The notes below the pieces were generated by a model, which did no database searches, was not told the origin of the DNA, and was given only the letters and a program-made list of their open reading frames with translations. From Chloroflexota bacterium (GTDB lineage Bacteria; Chloroflexota; Anaerolineae; Anaerolineales; DRKV01): a DNA stretch of 10,463 bases. How positions within the stretch are numbered: the stretch's first letter is position 1; the number at the start of each line of letters is the position of its first letter. The stretch spans positions 1 to 10,463 of the forward strand of contig DRKV01000012.1 in assembly GCA_011051635.1 (NCBI GenBank), written 5' to 3'. This document shows positions 1-5,968 of this stretch, piece by piece. The position numbers and the translations under genes were made by a program.

Positions 1-69
1 CCGCGGCTCGGCGGGATGTTGGGCGATGTATTTGGGGGGGAGATGATAATCAAAATCGGAGGGGCGCAT
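1..69 (-). CDS. queA: QueA, tRNA preQ1(34) S-adenosylmethionine ribosyltransferase-isomerase (N-terminal fragment)
   Basis: The first 23 codons of a minus-strand gene that leaves the window at its left edge. The translation is MRPSDFDYHLPPKYIAQHPA followed by EPR. The pattern D-F-D-Y-x-L-P-x-x-x-I-A-Q-x-P-A-E-P-R is the conserved N-terminus of QueA, which moves the ribosyl part of S-adenosylmethionine onto preQ1 in tRNA to give epoxyqueuosine in the cytoplasm. The ATG at 69 fits the usual QueA start exactly. No Shine-Dalgarno is visible; the upstream stretch on this strand is T/C-rich. Lying downstream of ruvB and the DUF2905 gene on the same strand supports the call, because these families are often neighbours. 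Only the N-terminus is visible, so integrity of the rest is unknown. Confidence 0.86.
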   Translation of the reverse strand, partial: MRPSDFDYHLPPKYIAQHPAEPR

Positions 70-102
70 AGAAAAAAGGCAAGGGATGCTTTGGAGAGGA
101 AT

Positions 103-198
103 CACCCAACCGGGCAACCATTCAACTACCCAACTACTTGACTACCCAACTACCCGACTACCCGACTATTCGACTACCTGACTATTCGACCAGGCCAC
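103..198. repeat. 8-bp degenerate tandem array, 12 units
   Basis: Twelve consecutive 8-bp units in unbroken phase: cacccaac, cgggcaac, cattcaac, tacccaac, tacttgac, tacccaac, tacccgac, tacccgac, tattcgac, tacctgac, tattcgac, caggccac. The consensus is TACCCGAC and every unit ends in AC. The array occupies most of the gap between the DUF2905 gene and queA, and its last base is the final base of the DUF2905 stop codon. It has no plausible coding role. Confidence 0.9.
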
Positions 199-425
199 TA
201 CTTCCTCAAAAAACGCGCCAGCAGATTGAGTATCACCGTCAGCAACACGGAGAGCAGCAGCGAGGTCGCCAGGGGGAAGATACAGGTGAAGTTTTGGCCC
301 TCGATGTGAAAATCCCCCGGCAGACGTCCCAGCGGCAGGTCGAGGCGGGCCAGGAGGATGAGCAGCCCGCCGACAAGAGCCAGCGCCAGCCCGATGAAGA
401 GGAGAGTGCGTCCTAAAGTGAGCAT
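198..425 (-). CDS. DUF2905 family small membrane protein
   Basis: A 75-residue protein starting MLTLGRTLLFIGLALALVGG. It has two hydrophobic helices, roughly residues 8-28 and 52-71, joined by a short loop with the L-G-R-L-P-G-D-F-x-I-E-G-x-N-F signature and followed by P-L-A-T-S-L-L-L-S-V. This matches the DUF2905 family in length and pattern; its function is unknown. The open frame continues upstream through the ruvB region, but that part is an out-of-frame shadow. The ATG at 425 gives the family's usual length of about 70 residues. It lies 164 bp downstream of ruvB and upstream of queA on the same strand, a recurrent arrangement. No Shine-Dalgarno precedes the ATG. The stop codon directly abuts the 8-bp tandem array. 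Confidence 0.86.
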   Translation of the reverse strand: MLTLGRTLLFIGLALALVGGLLILLARLDLPLGRLPGDFHIEGQNFTCIFPLATSLLLSVLLTVILNLLARFLRK

Positions 426-466
426 AGGGGGTGACAACTTGATAGAACGCGCCGCTATGTTTGCAT

Positions 467-531
467 CACACGGAGACGCAGGGAACACAGAGTTTCTTTG
501 TAAAACCCCGTGTTCTCTGCGTCCCTGTGTG
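467..531. repeat. Imperfect inverted repeat, 30-bp arms
   Basis: Left arm 467-496 (cacacggagacgcagggaac...) and right arm 502-531 are reverse complements at about 24 of 30 positions, with a 5-nt TTTGT loop. All mismatches are transitions, so many would be G.U pairs in RNA on one strand or the other. It sits in the 164-bp gap between ruvB and the DUF2905 gene. The arms themselves look like degenerate copies of a short cAGAGaACac-type unit. It may be an interspersed fold-back element, and it could also terminate or process the ruvB transcript. Confidence 0.72.
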
Positions 532-589
532 TGCGCGTACGGCACGCCTGCGCCACACGGCGGAGGTTTGTCCGGTTGGGCACAAGGGA

Positions 590-1615
590 TTAAAAGAGCG
601 CCCCTTGTTCGGCGCGGGGGTAAGGGATGTTCAGGTGTTCGTAGGCGCGGCGGGTTGCCAGCCGGCCCTGGGAAGTGCGTTCCAGAAAGCCCAGTTGCAG
701 CAGGTACGGCTCGACCACGTCCATGATGGTGTCCGGCTCCTCGCTGATGGAGGCTGCAATCGTGCTCAACCCGACCGGGCCGCCGTTGTACTTCTCGATG
801 ATGGTGCGCAGGACGCGGCGGTCCATATCGTCCAGGCCGAGGGCGTCCACGTTGAGCAGTTCCATGGCCTGGACGGCCATCTCCCGCGTGATGGTGCCTG
901 CGCCGCGCACCTGGGCGTAATCCCGTGCCCGGCGGAGCAGGCGCAGGGCGACGCGGGGCGTGCCGCGGGCGCGGCGGGCCAGTTCCAGAATGCCCTCCGC
1001 CTCGGCGGGGACGCGCAGTTTGGCCGCGGCGCGGGCGATGATTTCCTGCATGGCAGGCAGGTCGTAATACTCCAGGCGGTAAACCGCCCCAAAGCGCGCC
1101 CGCAGCGGAGCGGTGACCAGTGCCAGGCGGGTGGTTGCCCCAATCACGGTGAAGCGCGGCAGTTTCAGGCGGATGGAGCGCGCCGAAGGCCCCTTTCCAA
1201 TCACGATGTCGAGAGCGAAATCTTCCATGGCGGGGTAGAGCACTTCCTCCACCGCCCGCCCCAGGCGGTGTACCTCGTCGATGAAAAGCATGTCGCCCGC
1301 CCGCAAGTTGGTCAGGATGGCCGCCAGGTCGCCGGCGCGCTCGATGGCCGGGCCGGCCGTCACCTTGAGGTTGACGCCCATCTCGTTCGCCAGGATGTGC
1401 GAGAGAGTCGTCTTCCCCAGCCCCGGCGGGCCGTAGAACAGGACGTGGTCGAGGGCCTCCTTGCGGTGCCGGGCCGCGGCAATCAGAATTTTCAGATTCT
1501 CCTTGACGTTGCCCTGGCCTATCAGTTCGTCCAGACTCCGGGGACGCAGGGCGTGGTCCAGGCGGTCGTCCGGCTTTGGCTCCGGGCTGATGGGGCGGTC
1601 TTGTGTGTCGCTCAT
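590..1615 (-). CDS. ruvB: RuvB, Holliday junction branch-migration ATPase
   Basis: RuvB is the AAA+ hexameric motor that, with RuvA, drives branch migration of Holliday junctions during recombination repair. Numbered from the upstream ATG at 1624, the protein shows the N-terminal R-P-x-x-L-D-E-L-I-G-Q motif (27-37), Walker A GPPGLGKT (65-72), Walker B L-F-I-D-E-V-H-R (113-120), sensor 1 GATTR (162-166), the conserved arginines in APLRARFG (172-179), sensor 2 RGTPRVALRLLRR, and the C-terminal winged-helix domain with GGPVGLSTIA. Sensor 2 has Leu where N is usual in A-N-R-L-L-R. Two ATGs lie 9 bp apart (1624 and 1615). I prefer 1615, because the -10 box TATAAT covers 1628-1623 and overlaps the upstream ATG, so a transcript would begin at or near 1615. 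That gives 341 residues (344 from 1624). ruvA is not in the window. Confidence 0.96.
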   Translation of the reverse strand: MSDTQDRPISPEPKPDDRLDHALRPRSLDELIGQGNVKENLKILIAAARHRKEALDHVLFYGPPGLGKTTLSHILANEMGVNLKVTAGPAIERAGDLAAILTNLRAGDMLFIDEVHRLGRAVEEVLYPAMEDFALDIVIGKGPSARSIRLKLPRFTVIGATTRLALVTAPLRARFGAVYRLEYYDLPAMQEIIARAAAKLRVPAEAEGILELARRARGTPRVALRLLRRARDYAQVRGAGTITREMAVQAMELLNVDALGLDDMDRRVLRTIIEKYNGGPVGLSTIAASISEEPDTIMDVVEPYLLQLGFLERTSQGRLATRRAYEHLNIPYPRAEQGALF

Positions 1616-1622
1616 GAAGCCC

Positions 1623-1628
1623 ATTATA
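1623..1628 (-). promoter_or_regulatory. Putative ruvB -10 box (TATAAT)
   Basis: A perfect TATAAT on the minus strand ends 7 bp before the second ATG of ruvB (1615), the normal distance from a -10 box to a transcription start. The predicted mRNA would therefore start at or beside the AUG. No good TTGACA lies 16-18 bp upstream. Confidence 0.55.
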
Positions 1629-1640
1629 CCCGCTTATACT

Positions 1641-1668
1641 GGACGGTAGACGATGGACGGTGGACAAC
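1641..1668. repeat. 7-bp degenerate tandem array, 4 units
   Basis: Four heptamers in phase: ggacggt, agacgat, ggacggt, ggacaac. The array lies directly upstream of the ruvB -10 box, where the ruvB -35 region would extend. Confidence 0.7.
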
Positions 1669-1772
1669 TGTTTTCTGCAGGCCGGATTCCAGCCGCCGCT
1701 TCGTCAGGCTTCGCAGGCGGATTCGCGGATGCAGGTGCAAGTCTTGACTGCCATTTTCACAACATCTCCTGG

Positions 1773-1841
1773 CCCCCTACCCACCGGGGGCGCGAGAACA
1801 GCGTAAATCAGCGGGCATCAGCGCAATCCGTGTTCCTCGCG
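1773..1841. other. Fold-back element in the ruvB-upp intergenic region
   Basis: Two nested signals. CCCCC (1773-1777) and GGGGG (1786-1790) form a 5-bp stem with an 8-nt loop. Directly after it, cgcgagaaca (1791-1800) is complementary to tgttcctcgcg (1831-1841) with one bulged base, enclosing a 30-nt loop. The loop contains a degenerate repeat (aaatcagcg, gcatcagcg). It may be an interspersed repeat or a structured DNA/RNA element; nothing shows transcription. I see no gene in 1669-1880. Confidence 0.45.
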
Positions 1842-1880
1842 GGCGTTGTCGGTTGGCAAAGCATTTCCGCACATTTTGCA

Positions 1881-1917
1881 CCCCTCACGAAAGCGCAATG
1901 CGCGCGAGGGGCGCTTT
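1881..1917. promoter_or_regulatory. Overlapping palindromes just upstream of the upp -10 box
   Basis: CCCCTC (1881-1886) pairs with GAGGGG (1906-1911), and AAAGCGC (1890-1896) pairs perfectly with GCGCTTT (1911-1917). GCGCaatGCGC lies inside. The two larger stems share base 1911, so they are alternatives. The cluster covers the expected -35 region of upp and is followed by TTTTCC. It could be an operator; if transcribed, the second stem resembles an intrinsic terminator. Confidence 0.35.
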
Positions 1918-1922
1918 TCCGC

Positions 1923-1928
1923 TATAAT
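1923..1928 (+). promoter_or_regulatory. Putative upp -10 box (TATAAT)
   Basis: A perfect TATAAT in the context cgctataattgg, 46 bp before the upp ATG, predicts a leader of about 40 nt. No TTGACA-like hexamer is seen 16-18 bp upstream, where the sequence is GCGC-rich and palindromic. Confidence 0.55.
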
Positions 1929-1974
1929 TGGAATTACTTACCCCCCTCGCCTGGCCGGATACACAACTGCCTCC

Positions 1975-2601
1975 ATGGACAACGTATTTGCATCCCAACA
2001 CCCCCTGGTAGCCCACAAACTGGCGCGTCTGCGCAATAAGGACACCAAGCCCAAGAAATTCCGCGAACTGGTGCGCGAAATCTCCGCCTTGCTGGCCTAC
2101 GAAGCCACTGCTGACCTGGAACTCATGCCGGTGGACATCGAGACGCCGCTCACCCGGACGCGGGGCTACGAACTCAAGGACAAAATCGGTCTGGTGCCCA
2201 TCCTGCGGGCCGGGCTTGGCATGGTGGAGGGCGTATGGGGGTTGATGCCCAATGCAGAAGTATGGCACATCGGTCTGTATCGCGACGAGCGCACTTTGCA
2301 GCCGGTGGAGTATTACAACAAACTCCCTGTAGCCCCGACGGTCTCCGTATGCCTGGTGCTGGACCCCATGCTGGCAACGGGCGGCTCGGCGGTTGCTACG
2401 GTGGATATCCTCAAACGCTGGGGGGTGAGCAAAATCAAATTCGTGGGGCTGATAGGGGCGCCGGAAGGCATTGCCCTGATGCAGCAACGCCATCCCGAAG
2501 TTCCTATTTACCTGGCGGCTGTCGATGAGCGTCTGAACGAACACGGCTACATTCTCCCCGGCCTGGGGGACGCCGGCGACCGACAATTTGGCACTGCCTG
2601 A
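1975..2601 (+). CDS. upp: Uracil phosphoribosyltransferase
   Basis: A 208-residue enzyme of pyrimidine salvage that makes UMP from uracil and PRPP in the cytoplasm. It shows I-L-R-A-G (76-80), the PRPP-binding loop LVLDPMLATGGSA (128-140), and the C-terminal uracil-binding segment GYILPGLGDAGDR (191-203). The length is normal for the family. The open frame extends upstream to 1846, but the start at 1975 (MDNVFASQHPLVAHKLARLR) matches the family N-terminus and lies downstream of the TATAAT box. The bases before this ATG (acaactgcctcc) contain no Shine-Dalgarno. The kinase gene begins 10 bp after the stop codon, so the two are probably co-transcribed; upp next to a receptor kinase has no obvious functional link. 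Confidence 0.96.
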   Translation: MDNVFASQHPLVAHKLARLRNKDTKPKKFRELVREISALLAYEATADLELMPVDIETPLTRTRGYELKDKIGLVPILRAGLGMVEGVWGLMPNAEVWHIGLYRDERTLQPVEYYNKLPVAPTVSVCLVLDPMLATGGSAVATVDILKRWGVSKIKFVGLIGAPEGIALMQQRHPEVPIYLAAVDERLNEHGYILPGLGDAGDRQFGTA

Positions 2602-2611
2602 CAATGCGCTT

Positions 2612-4834
2612 ATGACTATTGACCACATCGGACGATACGAAATCAAAGGCCGGCTGGGACGCGGTGGCATGGCTACCGTGTACCGGGGATTCGACCCGCG
2701 CTTTGGGCGCGAGGTGGCTATCAAGGTGCTTCCCCTGGATATGGTGGATGACGCCCAATTCCGCACTCGTTTCGAGCGGGAAGCCCACTCCATCGCCGCC
2801 CTGGAGCATCCCTGCATCGTGCCCGTCTATGACTTTGCAGAAGACAACGGGCAGCCTTTCATCGTGATGCGCCTGATGAAAGGCGGTTCACTGGCCGACC
2901 GTCTCAAGAAAGGGGCGCTCTCGCTGGTGGATGCCTCCCGGATTTTGGAGCGCATCGCCCAGGCGTTGGATGCTGCCCATCAGCGCGGCATCATCCACCG
3001 CGACCTCAAACCCGGCAATGTCCTCTTCGATGAATACGACAACGCCTACCTTTCCGATTTTGGCATCGCCCACATCGCCGGGGCAGGCTCTACGCTTACC
3101 GGCACAGGCGTGCTTGGTACGCCTGCCTACATGAGTCCTGAACAGGTGCAGGGGGGCGGCGCTCCCCTGGATGCCCGCAGCGATGTCTATGCTTTGGGAA
3201 TTATCCTTTACCAGATGCTCACCGGCCAGACGCCTTTCCAGGCGGATACGCCCGCCCGGGTCATGATGGCGCATATCCTGGAGCAGCCGGAGCCGATTCG
3301 GAACCTGCGCCCCGATTTGTCGCCGGAATGCGAGGCGATTTTCGGGAAAGCGCTGGCGAAAGACCCCGATGAGCGTTTCGACAGCGCTGGAGAATTGGCT
3401 GCCGCCTTCAAAGCGTTGGTATTGACTGAAGCCCCTACGCCGCAGAGCCGTCCTCTCGCTCCGACCTATGAAGCGCCCACGCGGGCCGCCCGTTCCCCCG
3501 CCACACCGCCCCCTGCCCCGCCTTCTCCGCCTACTCCCCCGGGGCCCCTGCCGGCGGAGAACGCGCCCCGCCGCGGAATCCCCCTGTGGATTTTTGCCCT
3601 CGCGGGGGTGCTGGTACTGGGGGGATTGGTGGGGGGCGGACTCCTTTTGAAGGGGCTGCTGACCCCTGGGGGCGCCGCGCCCACTCCAGGGCAATCCGCT
3701 TCTGCCGCTTCCTTTCAGGCGACTCAAACGGCCCTGGTGCTGGTCTCCCTTTCTGAGGCCACCGCGACCCCCTCCCCTTCTCCCGCTCCCACTTCCACCG
3801 TCACGCCCTCGCCCCTCCCTACGGAGACAGCGCTGCCCACCGACACGCCTACCCCTACCGATACCCCCACCCCGACGGCAACCCCGGCTCCCATTGTGCT
3901 GGGCGGCGCAGACCGAATGGCCTTCCTGCGGGATAACGACATCTGGACGGTCAACCTGGATGGCGGCGACCTGCGCCAGTTGACAAAAGACGGCGGGGAA
4001 AAAACCCTCCTGCAATGGATGCCGGACGGCAAGGCGGTGACCTACATTCTGGGGAAATGTGTGCACAGTGTGGAGGACGCCACGGGGCGCGACGAACTCA
4101 TCATGTGCCTCAAGGCCATTGATACTTTGAGCGATTTCACAATTTCGCCGGATGGCGGCCAGGTAGCGATAAGCATCGACAACCAGTTGTACGTCGTGCC
4201 CTTCGACCGTGAGGCCCTGGCGCAGGTGGAATACCGCACTGATTTGCGGCGTTTGGGAACGTGTGCCTCGCTGGCTCCCTACACGCGCAATGCCGTCAAG
4301 CAGGCGCGTTGGTCGGACGACGCCGCTATGCTGGCGGTGAAAGTCATCGGCAACGATGGGACGGGCAGGCAGGTAGACCTTGTGGATGTAGTTAGCATTG
4401 CCGGATGCCCCGATACCCCGCCCCGCCGGGATGAGTTCCCCGCCCAACGCTTTACCATCAAAACCTACGATACCACCCCGATTATCCAGAATTTCACCTG
4501 GGACGGCGTGTACCTGTTTGCGCTGACGGGCTTCGTGCGGAACGACGGCTTTGGCGACCTGTACCTCTACAATTCCGACCTGCACAAAGCCGATGCCGAA
4601 GTCAACCCCGTGGACGGGGTTTGCTGTTACCGCGACCCCCAGTTCAGCCCGGATGGGCAGTACCTTGCTTTCGCCTTCCAGGACATCCGCGCCGGCGCGG
4701 CCAACCCCATCACCCTGTACTACATTGACCTCAGCACATTGGGAACCGGCGTGCGGTATACCCCCATTCCCTTGCCGGAGGACTTCTTCAGCAATCCTCG
4801 GGAGAAACCCCAGCCTATCCTCCGCCCTCATTAG
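2612..4834 (+). CDS. Transmembrane Ser/Thr protein kinase with extracellular TolB/PD40-like propeller
   Basis: A 740-residue Hanks-type (PknB-like) receptor kinase. The N-terminal kinase domain (about 8-270) has the glycine loop GRGGMATVY (16-24), ATP-binding Lys38 in VAIK, Glu57, HRDLKPGN with catalytic Asp131, DFG at 149-151, and GTPAYMSPEQ (169-178), so it should be active. A Pro-rich juxtamembrane linker (about 272-320) leads to one membrane helix (about 324-347), then a Pro/Thr stalk (about 385-428, PTDTPTPT repeats). The ectodomain (about 430-740) has PD40-type blades (DIWTVNLDGG, FSPDGQYLAF) and six cysteines (483, 499, 551, 599, 671, 672) that could form disulfides. It probably senses an external ligand and phosphorylates cytoplasmic targets. 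I chose the ATG at 2612; a TTG at 2588 would add eight residues overlapping upp. There is no Shine-Dalgarno, so translation may be coupled to upp. Confidence 0.93.
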   Translation: MTIDHIGRYEIKGRLGRGGMATVYRGFDPRFGREVAIKVLPLDMVDDAQFRTRFEREAHSIAALEHPCIVPVYDFAEDNGQPFIVMRLMKGGSLADRLKKGALSLVDASRILERIAQALDAAHQRGIIHRDLKPGNVLFDEYDNAYLSDFGIAHIAGAGSTLTGTGVLGTPAYMSPEQVQGGGAPLDARSDVYALGIILYQMLTGQTPFQADTPARVMMAHILEQPEPIRNLRPDLSPECEAIFGKALAKDPDERFDSAGELAAAFKALVLTEAPTPQSRPLAPTYEAPTRAARSPATPPPAPPSPPTPPGPLPAENAPRRGIPLWIFALAGVLVLGGLVGGGLLLKGLLTPGGAAPTPGQSASAASFQATQTALVLVSLSEATATPSPSPAPTSTVTPSPLPTETALPTDTPTPTDTPTPTATPAPIVLGGADRMAFLRDNDIWTVNLDGGDLRQLTKDGGEKTLLQWMPDGKAVTYILGKCVHSVEDATGRDELIMCLKAIDTLSDFTISPDGGQVAISIDNQLYVVPFDREALAQVEYRTDLRRLGTCASLAPYTRNAVKQARWSDDAAMLAVKVIGNDGTGRQVDLVDVVSIAGCPDTPPRRDEFPAQRFTIKTYDTTPIIQNFTWDGVYLFALTGFVRNDGFGDLYLYNSDLHKADAEVNPVDGVCCYRDPQFSPDGQYLAFAFQDIRAGAANPITLYYIDLSTLGTGVRYTPIPLPEDFFSNPREKPQPILRPH

Positions 4835-4839
4835 GGATT

Positions 4840-4865
4840 GCGGGTTAGGAGGTCGCGGGTTAGGA
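4840..4865. repeat. Direct repeat of GCGGGTTAGGA, period 15
   Basis: GCGGGTTAGGA occurs at 4840-4850 and 4855-4865. It is flanked by the related tagggattg (4832-4840) and cgggagttgg (4869-4878). The kinase stop codon TAG (4832-4834) is the first TAGGG of this G-rich run. Confidence 0.65.
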
Positions 4866-4878
4866 CATCGGGAGTTGG

Positions 4879-4920
4879 CATTCATCATTCACTATTTACC
4901 CTTCACCATTCATCATTCTG
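4879..4920. repeat. 7-bp tandem array, 6 units (CATTCAY)
   Basis: Six heptamers in phase: cattcat, cattcac, tatttac, ccttcac, cattcat, cattctg. The array fills the fbp 5' region up to 8 bp before its ribosome binding site. Confidence 0.85.
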
Positions 4921-4928
4921 CGTTCCTC

Positions 4929-4935
4929 AAGGAGG
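4929..4935 (+). promoter_or_regulatory. Strong ribosome binding site of fbp
   Basis: AAGGAGG with a 4-nt spacer (tttc) before the ATG at 4940. It decides the fbp start, since the open frame continues upstream to 4838 through the repeat array. It is the only clear Shine-Dalgarno among the genes in the window. Confidence 0.85.
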
Positions 4936-4939
4936 TTTC

Positions 4940-5962
4940 ATGCTTAACAGCCACACCATCCACGCCCCGCAAATCCTCACCATTGAACGGCACATCCTGG
5001 AAATGCAGCGAAAATTCCCCGAGGCCACCGGCGCGCTGACCGGCCTGCTCTACGACCTTGCTCTGGCGGGCAAGTTGATAGCCAGTCAGACCACGCGTGC
5101 CGGGTTGGTGGAAATCCTGGGCAAGGAAGGGTCGGTCAACGTACAGGGTGAGCAGGTGATGAAACTCGACCGCCTGGCTGATGAAACCATCTATCGCCTG
5201 AACGACCATACCGGACGTCTGGCCATCATGGGGTCGGAGGAGCACGAAGACCCCCTCCCTATCCCGGAAGGATACCCCAAAGGGAAGTACGTTCTTCTCT
5301 ACGACCCGCTGGACGGCTCCTCCAACATCGATTACAACGTCAGCATCGGCACGATTTTTGCCATCTATCGCCGCAAATCGGCGACAGGCCCCGGTACGCT
5401 GGAAGACTGCCTCCAGCCGGGACGCGACCTGGTGGCTGCCGGCTACCTGATTTACGGCTCCAGCACGATGCTGGTCTACAGCACCGGCCAGGGGGTACAC
5501 GGCTTCACCCTCGACCCCACGGTAGGGGAGTTCCTGCTCTCGCATCCCGATATTCGGATGCCGCAGAAACCCACCTACTACAGCGTCAACCAGGGGTACG
5601 AGAATTTGTGGAGCGAGGGGGTGCGGCAGTACACCTACTACTTGCAAGGCAAGAAGAAAGGCTTCAAGGGGCTTTCCCTGCGCTACATCGGCTCGATGGT
5701 GGCCGATTTCCATCGCAACTTGCTCACCGGGGGCGTGTATTACTACCCCGCCGTGCCTTCCCAGCCGCAAGGGAAACTGCGCCTCCTGTACGAGGCCGTC
5801 CCGCTGGCCTTCATCGCCGAGCAGGCCGGAGGCTACGCCTCGGATGGCCGCCGCAACATTCTGGATATCCAGCCGGAGAGTTTACACCAGCGCACCCCGC
5901 TTTTCATCGGCAACCGCGGCCTGGTGGAAAAAGCGGAAGAGTACATCGCCCGCTACGATTGA
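4940..5962 (+). CDS. fbp: Class I fructose-1,6-bisphosphatase
   Basis: A 340-residue cytoplasmic enzyme hydrolysing fructose 1,6-bisphosphate to fructose 6-phosphate, the committed step of gluconeogenesis and part of the Calvin and ribulose-monophosphate pathways where those exist. The class I signature is complete: metal-site acidic residues in GSEEHED (98-104), the Mg-binding motif DPLDGSSNID (122-131), the substrate region with RYIGSMVADFHRN (248-260), and the C-terminal KLRLLYEAVPLAFIAEQAGG (279-298) carrying the last metal-binding Glu. The length is normal for bacterial class I enzymes. The start is fixed by AAGGAGG 4 nt upstream. It is separated from the kinase by 105 bp of repeats, and the glycosyltransferase follows after 6 bp, so those two are probably one transcription unit. 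Confidence 0.97.
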   Translation: MLNSHTIHAPQILTIERHILEMQRKFPEATGALTGLLYDLALAGKLIASQTTRAGLVEILGKEGSVNVQGEQVMKLDRLADETIYRLNDHTGRLAIMGSEEHEDPLPIPEGYPKGKYVLLYDPLDGSSNIDYNVSIGTIFAIYRRKSATGPGTLEDCLQPGRDLVAAGYLIYGSSTMLVYSTGQGVHGFTLDPTVGEFLLSHPDIRMPQKPTYYSVNQGYENLWSEGVRQYTYYLQGKKKGFKGLSLRYIGSMVADFHRNLLTGGVYYYPAVPSQPQGKLRLLYEAVPLAFIAEQAGGYASDGRRNILDIQPESLHQRTPLFIGNRGLVEKAEEYIARYD

Positions 5963-5968
5963 AGCCGG

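Noticed and set aside
138..416. Plus-strand frame beginning with T-T-Q-L-P-D-Y-P repeats
   Set aside because: The N-terminal repeats are translation of the 8-bp array and the rest is antisense to the DUF2905 gene.
426..1667. Upstream extension of the DUF2905 frame (414 further codons)
   Set aside because: It overlaps ruvB in another frame on the same strand and reads as low-complexity Arg/Gly/Pro sequence. Only the last 75 codons match a family.
461..1747. Long plus-strand open frame (428 codons) opposite ruvB
   Set aside because: It is the antisense shadow of a certain ruvB gene in GC-rich DNA, and its translation has no domain-like pattern.
2588..2611. Upstream TTG start for the kinase
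   Set aside because: It would overlap the end of upp and add eight unconserved-looking residues. The ATG at 2612 sits at a normal distance from the kinase domain.
2888..4888. Minus-strand frame of 666 codons opposite the kinase
   Set aside because: The translation is rich in G/R with no recognisable fold, while the plus strand holds a full kinase with all motifs.
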